From contig NC_088780.1 of assembly GCF_958450345.1 (NCBI RefSeq), positions 168,746,726 through 168,810,725 on the forward strand: a stretch of 64,000 nt of DNA. Reading direction: 5' to 3'. The stretch comes from Calliphora vicina (lineage: Eukaryota > Arthropoda > Insecta > Diptera > Calliphoridae). The translations under genes and the position numbers were made by a program. Of this stretch, positions 47,598 to 59,243 are shown piece by piece (positions within the stretch are counted from its first letter, which is position 1; each line of letters opens with the position of its first letter). Below the pieces are notes generated by a model. The model made no database searches. It saw only the letters and a list, made by a program, of their open reading frames with translations, and was not told the origin of the DNA.

Positions 47598-48685
47598 ATG
47601 CAAAGGGGAATTTCATCACTATGGTTGCACAGCATTGGAAGATGCCAAAATCAAAGATTATTCTTTAGCATATTTAATCAAAAAATAACATCTTTTGGTC
47701 ATCCCTCTACAACAGTCTGCTCAATCGAGTAAGAGAGATACACAATTTAAAAAAAGCTTTCAATACAAGATTTTAAAAACATGTCTGTGTGTTATTTAAA
47801 GTTACAGTAAGAGACTGAAGTTGATTGAAAACACAAGATTTGTTGGACTAACAGTTGCCAATAGACAGTATACTACAGCAGGCGTTAAAACACAAACCAG
47901 TGCCAAGAAAAAAATGGTATGTATTTGGATTGTATACACATTTTTAAGGGATAATTGAGTAAAAAATCCTAAACACTTGTTGAGTCATATTGTTAAATTT
48001 CTATACGATTTTTAATTATAAATTACCTATATGAATTATTTAGAATAATCGAAGATCAACATTTATACTTATACATTTTGTATTTGTGTAACAATTTTTT
48101 TAACAAAAAGTTGACCTTAAGTTCATTCCAAAATGTTGATAAGACTTAAAATAATATTTTATATAAAAAGTGAAAGTATGTACCTATTTAAATCAAATTT
48201 GTTTTTAAGTTTGTATAACTCAAGTACAAATACAAAGTTATTAACAAACAATTAATAATAAATACATAAAACCGGTTTAAATAATGTTAACAAAAGTTTT
48301 GTAATTTTGTTGAGAACAAGAAGTTCATTGCATTCAATTTGTTGCTGTATATGAAGAACTAATCAAGCGTTTTAATTATTTTTAGACTAAACTTACCGAA
48401 CAAGAACGTGCCGAAGTTTTGCAACCTCTCTTGAATGTTGGCTGGACCTTGGTAAACGGACGTGATGCCATCTATAAGGAATATTTGTTCAAGGATTTCA
48501 ATCAAGCTTTCAGTTTTATGTCCGGTGTCGCCTTATTGGCCGAAAAAATGAATCATCACCCTGAATGGTTTAATGTTTACAATAAAGTTCAAGTAACTAT
48601 GTCTACACACGATGTTGCTGGTCTTAGTTCTAAAGACATACGCATGGCCAAGTATATGGAAGAACACTCTAAACGCTTTCTTTAA
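47598..48685 (+). CDS. Pcd: Pterin-4a-carbinolamine dehydratase (PCD/DCoH)
   Basis: It dehydrates 4a-hydroxy-tetrahydrobiopterin so that the BH4 cofactor of Phe/Tyr/Trp hydroxylases can be recycled. The exons are 47598-47728, 47808-47916 and 48386-48685 (introns of 79 and 469 nt), giving 179 aa. The conserved domain starts at about residue 81 (TKLTEQERAEVLQPLL) and contains GRDAIYKEYLFKDFNQAFSF, then AEKMNHHPEWFNVYNKV and STHDVAGLS. The catalytic-type histidines are H137, H138 and H155. Residues 1-80 are an extra leader, rich in Arg/Lys/Ser/Thr with few acids (MQRGISSLWLHSIGRCQNQR...), which looks like a mitochondrial presequence. Initiation at M80 would give the usual ~100-aa cytosolic form. 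The phase-2 junction at 47728/47808 is an exact frame match. It is tail to tail with the NAA40 gene, 84 nt apart. AATAAA is at 48724. Confidence 0.92.
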
Positions 48686-48723
48686 GTTTTAGTTGAAATA
48701 GTTGTAATTTAGCTTTTGTTAAA

Positions 48724-48729
48724 AATAAA
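48724..48729 (+). promoter_or_regulatory. Polyadenylation signal, Pcd
   Basis: AATAAA 38 nt after the stop, in the 84-bp gap between Pcd and the convergent NAA40 gene. Confidence 0.65.
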
Positions 48730-48769
48730 GATGTGTTGTTAGTTAAACTTAGTTTTATCATTGCTTATA

Positions 48770-49449
48770 TTAGGTTAGGTTAATGGATTTGCTAAGGATT
48801 TCATAGTCGGCTTTTTCTAATATATCTGGCGTGGAATCGTCGAATGAGTAGCCAATTGCTTTGAAAAAGGCTTGTGCATTTTCATTGTTTTTGAGTACGG
48901 TCAATACTATTTTCTCCATTTTCCAGTGCTTTGCACAACGCTCTAGGGCCAGCATCATGTGTTTACCCAAACCCTGTCTTTGGGCAGTGGGCTCAATTTG
49001 CATCTCGTAACTGTGGAGTGGATAAAACAAAGTACACATAAATACATCGCGTGATAAATAAAAAACACCAAAACATACCAGTATAACACGCTGTGACCGT
49101 AGTCCAAATCAAATCGAAACATTGAATATGCCACAGGTGTTTTATTTGCATCCACTGCTACCAAATATCTTGCCCAGGCTTTGTTTAAATCACTTTGCTT
49201 AACTTTTGGCTGCCAACCCATGCTTAACTCTTTATAAAAGGGTGAAACATTACGTTCCGCTAATTTAAATGCCCATTTTAAAGTTTTTCCATCCATATCA
49301 TTTTTAGTCCGACCATAAAGTGAGAATTCCGCAGTACTGGATTTGTAACTTAAAACATCTGTTATGGATTCGAACGGATTTTTTGCTCTTGCTGCATTTT
49401 CTATATTACGATGCTGATTAGCTGCACTATTTACACTTGTATTTGTCAT
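48770..49449 (-). CDS. Naa40: N-alpha-acetyltransferase 40 (NatD), histone H4/H2A N-terminal acetyltransferase
   Basis: This is a GNAT-fold enzyme that acetylates the N-terminal Ser of histones H4 and H2A from acetyl-CoA. The exons are 49449-49079 and 49010-48770, with a 68-nt intron (GTATGT...CACAG, phase 2), giving 203 aa. The junction makes VLYC-YEMQIEP, aligning with human NAA40 VLYCYEVQLE. The acetyl-CoA loop Q134-R-Q-G-L-G139 is intact. Other family blocks are MGWQPKVKQSDLNKAWARYL, PVAYSMFRFDLDYG, IVLTVLKNNENAQAFFKAIG and a C-terminal YEILSKS. The N-terminus (MTNTSVNSAANQHRNIENAA) is unlike the basic human one. The human C-terminal Cys/His tail is absent. I chose the ATG at 49449; an upstream in-frame alternative start would add a poorly conserved stretch. 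It lies divergent to the gene at 50115. Confidence 0.93.
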
Positions 49450-49530
49450 TTTAACTTTTAAATTTCTTAAAATATACACTTTTAACACGTTTAAATAATG
49501 TTTAATTTGTATACTTTGTGATTTTGTCAA

Positions 49531-50114
49531 CCTCTCACAAACACACGATACGAGAATTTTAATAAAAAAAAAACAATAAAGAAGGCGGCAAAAAATTGTT
49601 TACACAGTGTGGCATTTTTCGCGTATACGAACATTTGGCATCACCGATTTATTAATATGTACTTTCGCTAATGATTTTTATTATTTATTATAAATTATTT
49701 ACTATTTATACAAATATATTTGAAAAAATCATTTTTGATTTAAATTTCTAGGATTTATAGATTTTAAATATACAAAATTTAATAAATGAAAATTACAACT
49801 CTGGCAACATCATTAATTAAGTACTTTCTGTTCAAATGTTGATAAATGCGATAAATAAAAACGCATACATACTATTTATAAAAGAATCTTCATGTTGCTC
49901 AAAATTTACTACTTTTTAGATAGAACTGAAGCTTTTAACATTCAAAATAGTAATATAAATAACTACATAAATTAACAAATTACAAATATTTCAAGAGGTA
50001 CACCTACTAACACATTAAGCCATTTTAGTGCAACCTCAGAAATATAAAATTGACATCACTCTTCACAGCTGTTTATTGTTTACTTGTTTTCCTTCCAAGT
50101 TTATTTTTTTAAAG
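49531..50114. other. Divergent intergenic region
   Basis: It separates the 5' ends of NAA40 (minus) and the coiled-coil gene (plus), so both promoters probably lie here. No TATA box or repeat stands out. Confidence 0.4.
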
Positions 50115-50450
50115 ATGTTCAAGAAACCTAAAAATAATAAAAATATTACTCCGCCCTCGGCTCCTTCTTTGGATGAGGTTTTGTCGGACATTGAGACATT
50201 TCAAGTCGATATAGAGCAGCATACCACAAATAACAAAACGGCTGAGATGACTGCAAACACAACGGATGAGTGGTGGGCAGTGTTCGAGCAGTTTATAGAT
50301 GATTTAAAGTGTTTGGAAATGGTACACAGTGAAATGGAAGGCTTTAAAATTAAACTCGAATCTTTAAAATTAGAGATTGATACTGAATCAAAGCTACTGA
50401 AAAGTGAAATTGACCAACAGCAAAAACAGATAGACGTGGCACTCGAATAA
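50115..50450 (+). CDS. Short coiled-coil protein, possibly UPF0449 (C19orf25-like)
   Basis: A single-exon 111-aa protein (ATG 50115, TAA 50448-50450). A basic start (MFKKPKNNKN) is followed by PPSAPSLDEVLSDIETF. A Trp-containing middle (TDEWWAVFEQFIDDL) comes next. The C-terminal helix, about residues 64-110, has coiled-coil heptad character (EGFKIKLESLKLEIDTESK, then LLKSEIDQQQKQIDVAL). The length, the N-terminal P-x-A-P-x-x-E-x-x-x-D block and the terminal coiled coil resemble UPF0449 proteins, but residue identity is low and this is a guess. No transmembrane or signal segment, so it is likely cytosolic. An in-frame GTG upstream is not used. AATAAA at 50586 fits its 3' end. Confidence 0.72.
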   Translation: MFKKPKNNKNITPPSAPSLDEVLSDIETFQVDIEQHTTNNKTAEMTANTTDEWWAVFEQFIDDLKCLEMVHSEMEGFKIKLESLKLEIDTESKLLKSEIDQQQKQIDVALE

Positions 50451-50585
50451 TTCAATTGCATACATTTATTAAGGATAGAATAATTTTTTTTTAACTTTAA
50501 TGTTGTGTCCACTTCGCAATTCTAAGCGTTTTTGCAATTAACGAAAGTAACGAAACTTGTATACCTTTTATCTTAGTATATATTT

Positions 50586-50591
50586 AATAAA
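50586..50591 (+). promoter_or_regulatory. Polyadenylation signal, coiled-coil gene
   Basis: AATAAA 136 nt after the stop codon. Confidence 0.45.
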
Positions 50592-50930
50592 ACAAAAGAT
50601 ACCTAAATAATTTTTCTTTAAGTAGTGTTTTATTGTTGAATATTTTGGAAAAAATTTTCGGACGAGGCCTATTGTTGGATTTCTTTCAATATTCAAACAA
50701 AGCTACATCAGTTAAGAATACCATAGCTCAAAAACCCGAGGACTCATAAGTTATCGTAAAATGTCAATAATCAACCAGAAATATTGTTGCTTCTAAACAA
50801 AATATTCGAACATAGGTTACGAAATGTTTTTTAAAGAAATAAATTTGTGAACAAAAACTTAATTTCCTTGAAGTCTGCTAATTTCAAGTTGGTTCCCTCT
50901 TTAGCTACAACCATAGGGTAACATAGAGAC

Positions 50931-51020
50931 GAGACGTAATTGTCAAAAACCTAACTCTGCAAACACATTGGATGAGTGGTTTAATTTAGTTTGACAAATC
51001 GGATTGTCTCTTCTCTATGT
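50931..51020. mobile_element. MITE family B, copy 2 (short)
   Basis: ACATAGAGACGAGAC on the left, 'ttctctatgt' on the right, and an internal 'attgtcaaaaacctaactct' block as in 24083-24235 and 62060-62669. Confidence 0.7.
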
Positions 51021-51105
51021 GTAATCCTCCGTTAAAATTTAAATTTTAACTTTAAAAGGTTACTTTGTAAAAGGTAACGAAAATTTTTTGCGATAAAAAT
51101 TTTAG

Positions 51106-51217
51106 GCCCCTATTACCGTTTACAACAGTTGTATTTTAGTGTTGTATTTTTTAAAATGCGATCATGATTTACATTTGCATTTTAAAAAATACAACTGTTG
51201 TAAACGGTAATCGGGGC
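51106..51217. mobile_element. Hairpin MITE, 32-bp arms
   Basis: Arms GCCCC(T/G)ATTACCGTTTACAACAG...TTTT (51106-51137) and complement (51186-51217) differ at one position. A second copy of 'gttgtatttt' lies within. It is 112 bp with no coding. Confidence 0.8.
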
Positions 51218-51229
51218 TTTAATTTCTCA

Positions 51230-52190
51230 ATTTTCATATTTTTTAAAGCGTATTTTTCTTTTCTGAATATAAAATTGTACTTTATAAAACAGAACAAAAC
51301 AAAGAAATTTTTTTCCAAATAAATGTAAAAAAACAATCAAACGAAACGAAAACTCGTGTTAAGGCATATTTAATACATCTTGATTAGTACTGTATTATTT
51401 ATTAGTCAAATACAATTTTTGAAATTTTATTTAAAAAATGTTGAAAATTAAAATTTTGGGTTTAGAGTATTTAAACCGATCTGCATTTTATTTATATTTG
51501 GGAATACTTTTTTTATCTGTAAAAATGTATCACGATTGCCCTCTTACAATGGTATATTTTAGCGCAATGATTTTCAAATTAATAATGCACGTCCAAAATC
51601 AATATTATCGAACAAAATTTGAATGTTCTCACATTCATGATTAAATACTGAAGTACCAATTTGTATTTAAACGTCAGTTGATGTCTTCAAACTGTTCTTA
51701 ATTACAAAAACCGTTTAACCGAAACCAGTCGGTTTTTTTAAAATAACCCGGTTTTAATCCAGGTTATCATAGGTCAATTATTTATGAAACAATTTTGTAG
51801 ACTTCATAACTTAATATACATTTGAATATATTTTCGAAAGTATCTTATATACATACATACTAAAAACCCACATATTCCTAATCAATATTTCCATACAAAA
51901 TCAGTTTTATAAATCGTTGATAAATTTAAAAATTCATTATGAATAAGGCCTTAAAAATATACATTAGATCCAAGAAATAAGACAGTAAATAAACAAACAA
52001 CAGCCAATTTTATATTTGCAATGAAATTTTAAGAACAATTTATTTATTTATTTAAAGCAAAAATGCGGGAGTATAATGTAACTTCTTTTTAATATTTTTA
52101 ATTTTTTTCGTGTTCTTTAGTTAAGCAATGCTTTTATGTAACTCATTCTTTAATAAATTATCATTATTGAGTTCATAAACGATTATATGT
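51230..52190. other. 3'-flanking region of CD98hc, no feature recognised
   Basis: AT-rich. The 68-codon + ORF at 51438-51644 has no domain or splice context and is probably chance. Confidence 0.4.
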
Positions 52191-52194
52191 CCTT

Positions 52195-55100
52195 TTAATC
52201 TGACTTGACTGGGACGTATGACAACACGATTGTTGACAATGGAGTAACTTCCAAGTCAGAAACTAGAATCTGACCACTAAAAAGAAAAAATATACGAAAT
52301 TGTATAAATTGCAAAAATATTTATAAAATAATTACAACAAAATTACGTACGTTTTAGTTCCATTGAAATTGTTGCTGACAAATTTCACATTCATTGTTCC
52401 TGGGAAACTTCCATTGCCCAAGTTAAGAGATTGATTAAGTTCCGTGGGATTAAAAACCACTAAATAACCAGGATTACCGGACTTTATTCTATGTGGTGCA
52501 AGAATATTAATTTTAAATTATTATCAAAGTTTTAAATTAAAGACTGACATAAATTAGAAGAATATTAAGCGTGATAGATAAATGTTAAGGAATTCCCTCT
52601 TACCTTTGTCTAATTGTGCATCCATTAACCAGTTTGTTAAGTTATGTGTGTATTTGGAAATTATGTTAGCAATTTGTTAAAAGATAAATGGAATTTGTTA
52701 ATGAAATGAATGTACAATGTGACCAATTACCATGATTTAAAATATGTAAGATGAGAGGTTAAAAGAAACATATTTACCTGGTGTAAGCAACTAAAGGATC
52801 AACAGGTAACATATCAAAGTCGCCGTGCATGTATGAAGGCGATAAACGCAATTGTTCAAATTGCTCGTAAACTTTGTTCGTAATGTTACCATATACTTCG
52901 GTGCCACCGGGAAGCACAGGTGTACCGGGCAATAACGACAAGAACAAAAATATGGTAAATGGAGTGACAGACGTATCATCACCCAAATTGGCAACATTCC
53001 ATTGTACCCAATTGGTATTTACATCTTGCATAATACCCGTCAGTTCACTGCGTAATTTCTTGTCTTTGGGAGAAGCTAAATTCTTCACAAACTGTCCATA
53101 CATGGGAATATCGACACCGAACTCTCCTGTGCTGGTCTTATAGATTTGAGGACGTATGATATCATCAGCAACCGAAAGGAAAGCTTCAGCAGAACTATTT
53201 TTAACCACAACACGATATTCATAGAGAATATCTCCCAAACCTTCTTGGAATGTCGTTTGACTGTGAGTCCAAAAACCATATTGTGTTAAATCGTAGACAG
53301 TAGTTTCAGCTGGCATTTCATCCTTAAAGTTTTTAGATAATATGAAGAACTTTGTGTTCTTCAAACGTATGCCTTGAACTCCCAACGCAATGGCATGTTG
53401 GAGCACGTCACTTAATTCCTGTTTCACGATACTGTCATTCATATGCAAGTCGTATAGACCATCTCCGAATTGCGAGAGCACATAATTGCCGGACATTACC
53501 TCAGCCCAAGCAGAACCATTCACCAAAGACAACCAATTGTTTGGTACTTCAACCTTTTCAGTCCAAACGAATGCCGAACGTTTAGTTTCATCGTCCAATG
53601 CCTGTTTAAATAGTTTAGATGATTTGGGTACGTAATTGGCTGTAATATCCAGAATAACATGGGTATTGGAATCTTTATAATGATTGACGATATTCTTGAT
53701 TTTTTCCTCCACTTCTGGTTCGCGTATATTGTAAGTGAGTTCTGCTGGTAATTCATAAATTACGCCGCTAGCTTTCATTTGAGTAGCTGTAGCAACGTTC
53801 TCATCGCTCACCTCGAAACTGGGGAATTTGGCTAAAATTCCACTTTTGTACCAAGGCAATGGTTCAGGAGCTGCGCATTTTGGTGCATCAACTATAATAA
53901 GAACTGCACCAACCAGCATTCCCAACCAAACCAACCAGAAGGATATAAAGAATATCCAACGCAAACGTACCCAGAAGGGATCATTGGCGTATTTCATTAG
54001 CTCCTCCTTAGACATACCGGTAAAAGCCTGCGAACATTTTAAATAAAATAAATATTATTATTTTAGAAAGAAAAACAATTCAACGATTTTATATTTGAAT
54101 TGATAAGTAAACAATAAGAATGTAGCGTAAGACAGCAAAAATGCAGTCAGAAAATATTTTTCACATTTTTTAAAAATTATAAATGAATATTTGGGTTGAT
54201 GCATTTATTTTTTGTTTAAATGATTGTTACCAACCTCTTGTTTGTCCTATGCATACATTAATAATTAATAAAATATTAAGAATTATTTCTCAATTCTACA
54301 ATTAATACCTAAACAGATCTTTTTTATTTTAGTGTTCTAAATTTACTCACTTTTCCATTGACAGCGCCAATATCAATCTTAGCATCTCCATTTTGTTGAT
54401 CACCCTTAATGAACTTCACTTCCTCACGCTTGTCAGCCAACTTTTCGTCTTCGGCACCCAACATTTGCTCATCGGCACCATCATTAACATTGTTTTCTTC
54501 CTGCACCATTTTGTTATCTACTGCAGGGGTTTCCTCTTTTATAGCGACTATATTATCAATAGGCGATGTTGAACGCTCTTCGTCTGTAAATAGAATTTTT
54601 ATGAATGAATGCCTTCGTTGTTTGTTTAAAGATAACGTATAATTTTATACACATGGCTTATCTTTATTTGAAAAGTGATTTATTTCAATAATCACAGCGG
54701 TTAAATACAAAGTTATATTATTATTGTTGAATGCTTGACTTGTTTTATTATTTAATTTGTATTTATTTAATAAACAACTTACGCTTCCTAAAATTCAAAC
54801 GGTTGAAATAATTTCACATCATATTTACGTACTCCTGCTTTTTTATACATGATGTTTTGTATTGAATTTTACCCAAAGTTGTTGAACTTTTTGCAAAAAG
54901 GTTGCGAACAACTAACTCACAAAGTAAAGTAATTTATAAAATTCCTCGTATTTGAACTAAAAAATACCTACAAGAATTAATTGCTTATGAGAGCAATTGT
55001 TTATAGGGATTACTTACAACTACTGATCAACTAATTTGGGGGCTCAATTTTGATAAAAATTTGTACAAAATAATGACCTTGAAATGGGTAATATATCCAG

Positions 55101-56813
55101 TTTTATTTTATGTATTACACCCTGCAACAATTTTAATATTTTTCCATACACATGGAAAAATCGATATACATACACATCGTTAGCTAAAATGCAAAAAGGC
55201 GTAACTAACAAAAAAAATCAAAATCGAGTTTTTGATTGATTATTATAAATGCCATTAAACTACATGTCTTGGCAAAATTTTACACTTCTTCGATCAAAAA
55301 TTTGTCAGTGTGCTTAAAGTGAAATTCGAAAAAACTTCTTTAAATATGTTTATAGTTTTCATTTTACAAAGTTTTTTGCTTCTCCTGTAAAGTTATATTT
55401 TTGTTACTTACGCCTTTTTGCATTTTAGCTTACGATATATATACAGTGGTGGCCATGAATTTAAGACAAAAATTGTTTGCTAAATTCCATGTAATTGTCA
55501 ATTATTTATTCAAATATTTCCACAAATATGTATGCATGAGGACTATTTAAACACACAAGTGTGTTTTATTCGACTGTGTCAATTCATACATATTCACCAT
55601 GAACACATAAAATTTTTCTACAACTTGACCAAAAATTTTTTTTTTAAATAAACATATTTTCTCACATTTATATCATTATAATTTTATTATTATAAAATAT
55701 TCGGACCAAATTTCGTATTTTTAGTTCCATTAGTTTCGGTCATATCATGTTATTAACAGCGGATGTTCGCTGAGGTTGGTCAACGTATTTCCACATATCT
55801 TTGTCCATATATTTTTCCAAACATTTTTCAGAAACTAGAAACATTAATAATAAATTTCATACCCTTAGAGGTCCTTTTATTTTGGCTCTATCGCACTCAA
55901 AATTCAGTTGATGAAAAAAATTCAAGTATTTGTCTTAAATTGGTGGCCACCACTGTATATATATATATATGTATACGGGAAAGTGCCCATGTGTAAAAAT
56001 AACTGCTGCACGGTGTTATATGTTAAAAATCTACGAATAATTTGGGATCAATGAACTTGAATTTACCTATATCACATTTTTGCATTCTCTGACATTATCA
56101 ACATTCCAATCAAGGATAACGATATGTATTCGCAAAAACCCAACAACTTGAATTTAGTTTACCATACACATTTTTAAATGATTTTTTGAAATTCCATGCA
56201 TAATGAAATTAAACAAGCCTATTAAAGTCATTAATATAAATTGAATTAAATTGCTTTTTATGATTTACTACACAATACATACTTTCATTTATTAATGTGC
56301 ACTAATTGTATAAAATGGAAAAAGTTTTGCTGACGCAATAGATACTTGATATTTTAGTATACATACTAAGAATTCCTGAGGTTTTGTCTTCACACAATAC
56401 AACTATTATTCATTATCAAAAGCATTTCCTTTGCCACGTGTGGCAATGAAGGTAGCTTACAAGTCAAGCTCATAGCTATTTAAAGTTAAAAATGAATATT
56501 ATGTGTATCTACAATAAAATTCAGAACAATATGTTTAATTTTGGACACACCCTTGACTACACTTAATATAGATAAATATTGTAGTACATATTTACCTATT
56601 TAATAATTATTTTATCTTAAAACTATTCTTTAATAATTTCTTACCTTTATTGCTACTTGATAATTTATTGTTCTGATCTTTCAATTTACCCGTATCTTCT
56701 GAAATGGGTTTATAAATCTCAACTTCTTTTTCCGTCTGCTTTTCGGAACAATCTAACGTTCCACAGTTGCTCACATTCACTTTTCGACTGTTTCTTTTTA
56801 GTAGATTCTTCAT
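52195..56813 (-). CDS. CD98hc: 4F2 cell-surface antigen heavy chain (CD98hc, SLC3A2-like)
   Basis: This type II membrane glycoprotein is the heavy chain that escorts LAT-type amino-acid exchangers to the plasma membrane. The exons are 56813-56645, 54583-54351, 54027-52778, 52488-52351 and 52276-52195, giving 623 aa. All junctions keep frame (phases 1, 0, 2, 2). Residues 1-150 are a charged cytosolic N-terminus. AFTGMSKEELMKYANDPFWV (from 135) matches the human KFTGLSKEELLK block. The membrane helix is ~158-180 (IFFISFWLVWLGMLVGAVLI). Cys185 in DAPKC corresponds to human Cys109, which is disulfide-bonded to the light chain. The ectodomain is alpha-glucosidase-like (VILDITANYVP, LLPGTPVLPGGTEVYGN, YLVVFNPTE) with no catalytic triad expected. 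It has sequons such as NGS, NDS, NSS and NIT. Intron 1 (2061 nt) holds a mariner-type MITE. Alternative 5' exons are possible. Confidence 0.93.
55444..55955. mobile_element. Tc1/mariner-type MITE in CD98hc intron 1
   Basis: 512 bp with 27-bp TIRs: CAGTGGTGGCCATGAATTTA and AGACAAA on the left; the right end is complementary with two mismatches. The duplicated TA on each side is the Tc1/mariner target. There is no transposase. A (TA)n tract follows at the right end. Confidence 0.88.
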
Positions 56814-56819
56814 TTTTCC

Positions 56820-57380
56820 TTTTGCTTTTATATTCGTTAGATTGAGGGATGAAATTCTTGAGTTACCAGATGGTTATTTTGTTTAGAATTTGGCTGCACT
56901 GAAATGTGAAAAATTGTCTGTTAAATTGAATTTATAAATAATAATTTTCCATTAAGAATCTCAAAATAGATACAGTTGCGAACAAGATAATACAGTACCA
57001 CTAAATTTTTAAATATTTTAACTGTTTTTACAATGTACTGTGTTTGCAAACAGAAGAGAGTGGACGTCGAATACATTGCCTATAGCCTGAACTTGCAAAA
57101 ATAAGTTTAGATCCATCCGTTAGTTCACAAAATATCTTGTTGTTTGCTTTTAAGTAATACATTAGAATAAAAAAACTTTCAAGGATTAAATAAGATTAAA
57201 TTCATAAATATTGGACAAATATACACAAAAACGCATTTTTGAGATATCCTTTGACTAAGCACAATTTTTTATGATATATCATCCTATTTTTGAAAATTAT
57301 AAAATCTGGCTAACAGTTCTAAAGTTTTGCTTTATGTATTTTGCAATCATCTGTTAAAAAATTTTAACTTTTTCGTATTG
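56820..57380. other. CD98hc upstream region
   Basis: Likely promoter of the long CD98hc transcript. No TATA box or repeat was recognised. Confidence 0.4.
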
Positions 57381-57384
57381 TCCC

Positions 57385-57422
57385 AATATAGTGTAATTTT
57401 CTCTTCAAAAATTACACTATAT
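57385..57422. repeat. Perfect hairpin, 16-bp arms
   Basis: aatatagtgtaatttt and its exact complement flank a 6-nt loop (ctcttc). Confidence 0.85.
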
Positions 57423-57424
57423 TT

Positions 57425-59120
57425 TTTTTAAATTTAAATTTTTTTCATCAGTCATTTTTTAATCGTGTTGCTTTGTTTTACAATATTAGTTCCATAGTGA
57501 TTTTTTGTATGAATTTTGTATAAAAAATTTGCATTTTTTCAGTTTTACGTTTCAATTTACAAAATCAGTGCTTAAATGTTTTTAAACAATTTATTTGTTG
57601 TTTGTTGAAATACACCACAAATTTGAGTTATGACGGTTTAGAAGGAAACGAGCCATAAAAACATGTCCCATATCCTTTTTATAATTTTAATTTAATAAAA
57701 TTTCACTTTTTCTTTTAATTTTTACCACTTTTTAAACATTTATAAAAATTAAATACAATTTAACTATTTAATTAATAATATTTGTACTCTATTAAAATCG
57801 TAACTTTATTTTGTGTGTTTATAATAAATACATTCCAATAAAATTATATTAAATTTGTATTTGAAAACCAAAATATAAAAATTAAATAATTATTTAATTT
57901 CTGATGTAATTTTGCGCACCACTTTCTATAGAAATTTGCTTTAAATTAACGTTTTTAGCACGTATGTATGTAGGTACGTACGTTCAGACCGATGCACTTA
58001 ACCAAACTTAACTAAAGTCATTGGAATATATGAATCTAACTATAAATGCTTGATTTGAGCTCAATCTTAAATTAAAATTGCAATCTGCAGACTCAAATAG
58101 CAGGTTTGAAGAAATGTACAAAGAAATCATAATATGTGCGGGTATTTTACTTGCACATACATACGTACATACTACATACATACATTATATATGTATATTA
58201 TAAACATAAGCATTCATGTACATACATACATATTATTAATTTGCAACAAGACCGACATAACTCAAAATTTACGTTTTTAAACTGAGATGTACAAATCATT
58301 TGCCTGAAAAAACTTTTTAATGGTTGTAGTTTGCAGAACGAGAGATATGTATATATTTGTCCCTCTTTCCAAACCACAACCATTTTGACATTTTCTACTG
58401 GAACTAACTGATTCGTATCTGTGTATACTAGTGATATAACTATTGACATTTTTTGCAAATATGCAAATTGGCATAGCATAGTCGAATAGAGCGTTACAAA
58501 ATATGAAAATCCACGGTATTATTTTTTCGCGGATATTAAAAACGTTCACGCACCAAACGCAATAAATTTGTTCATTAAATATTTTCAATTATTTTGAAAT
58601 ACAATACATTTTATTTTAATAATAACTCCGGACATACTTCAAAAGATAATTTTTAAATAAGGGAAGTATCACACTTGCAAAAAAAATATGAAGTTATTTA
58701 TATAATTTTTCAGAGAAAAAAAAAATTTCGTTTATTTTAGAAATTGGTGTTGGTGCGTGATGTTTTTGATTCCAAATGACCTAAAAAAATGATTTTCATT
58801 ACAAGTGGTATGCCAAAAATTTCGCCAAAATTAGTTATATCCCTAGTGTATACATATGTTTATTTATTTAATCGGTTCACCTCAAAATTAGTTTCAAAAG
58901 TTATGTGAAATGTTATTTCTAAAAAATAAAAATAACGCCTTGAATTATTCATAGTAGAAACTGTATATTTTGAGTAATGACAGTATGCTTGCAAATAAGC
59001 GACATACAATATAAAATTAGGGCGGCCTCACGTTTTATATAAAGACTTTTTACGGAAAGACACGTATAGTAATGTTTCACATTTATCCGGATACTTATTA
59101 ATACACTTATTTTTATTCTA
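57425..59120. other. Gene-free AT-rich stretch
   Basis: No gene recognised. The overlapping minus ORFs at 58198-58588 have no domain. Short ACAT microsatellites are near 58150-58230. Confidence 0.4.
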
Positions 59121-59243
59121 AATACATATGTATGTATGTTATAATTTTTGAATCATGATTTGTTTCAATACATCCGTGACCTATTTACGGATGTATTGAA
59201 AAAAATGATGATTCAAAAATTATAACATACATACATATGTATT
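59121..59243. repeat. Near-perfect 57-bp-arm hairpin
   Basis: The left arm (59121-59177, starting aatacatatgtatgtatgtt and ending caatacatccgt) pairs with the right arm (59187-59243) with about two mismatches around a 9-nt loop. It is the longest clean hairpin in the window. There are no flanking TIR-family copies in the window. Confidence 0.92.

Noticed and set aside
48955..49530. 191-codon unspliced version of the NAA40 ORF
   Set aside because: Its C-terminus is translated intron; splicing at 49078/49011 restores the conserved VLYC-YEMQ junction, and the ATG at 49449 is preferred.
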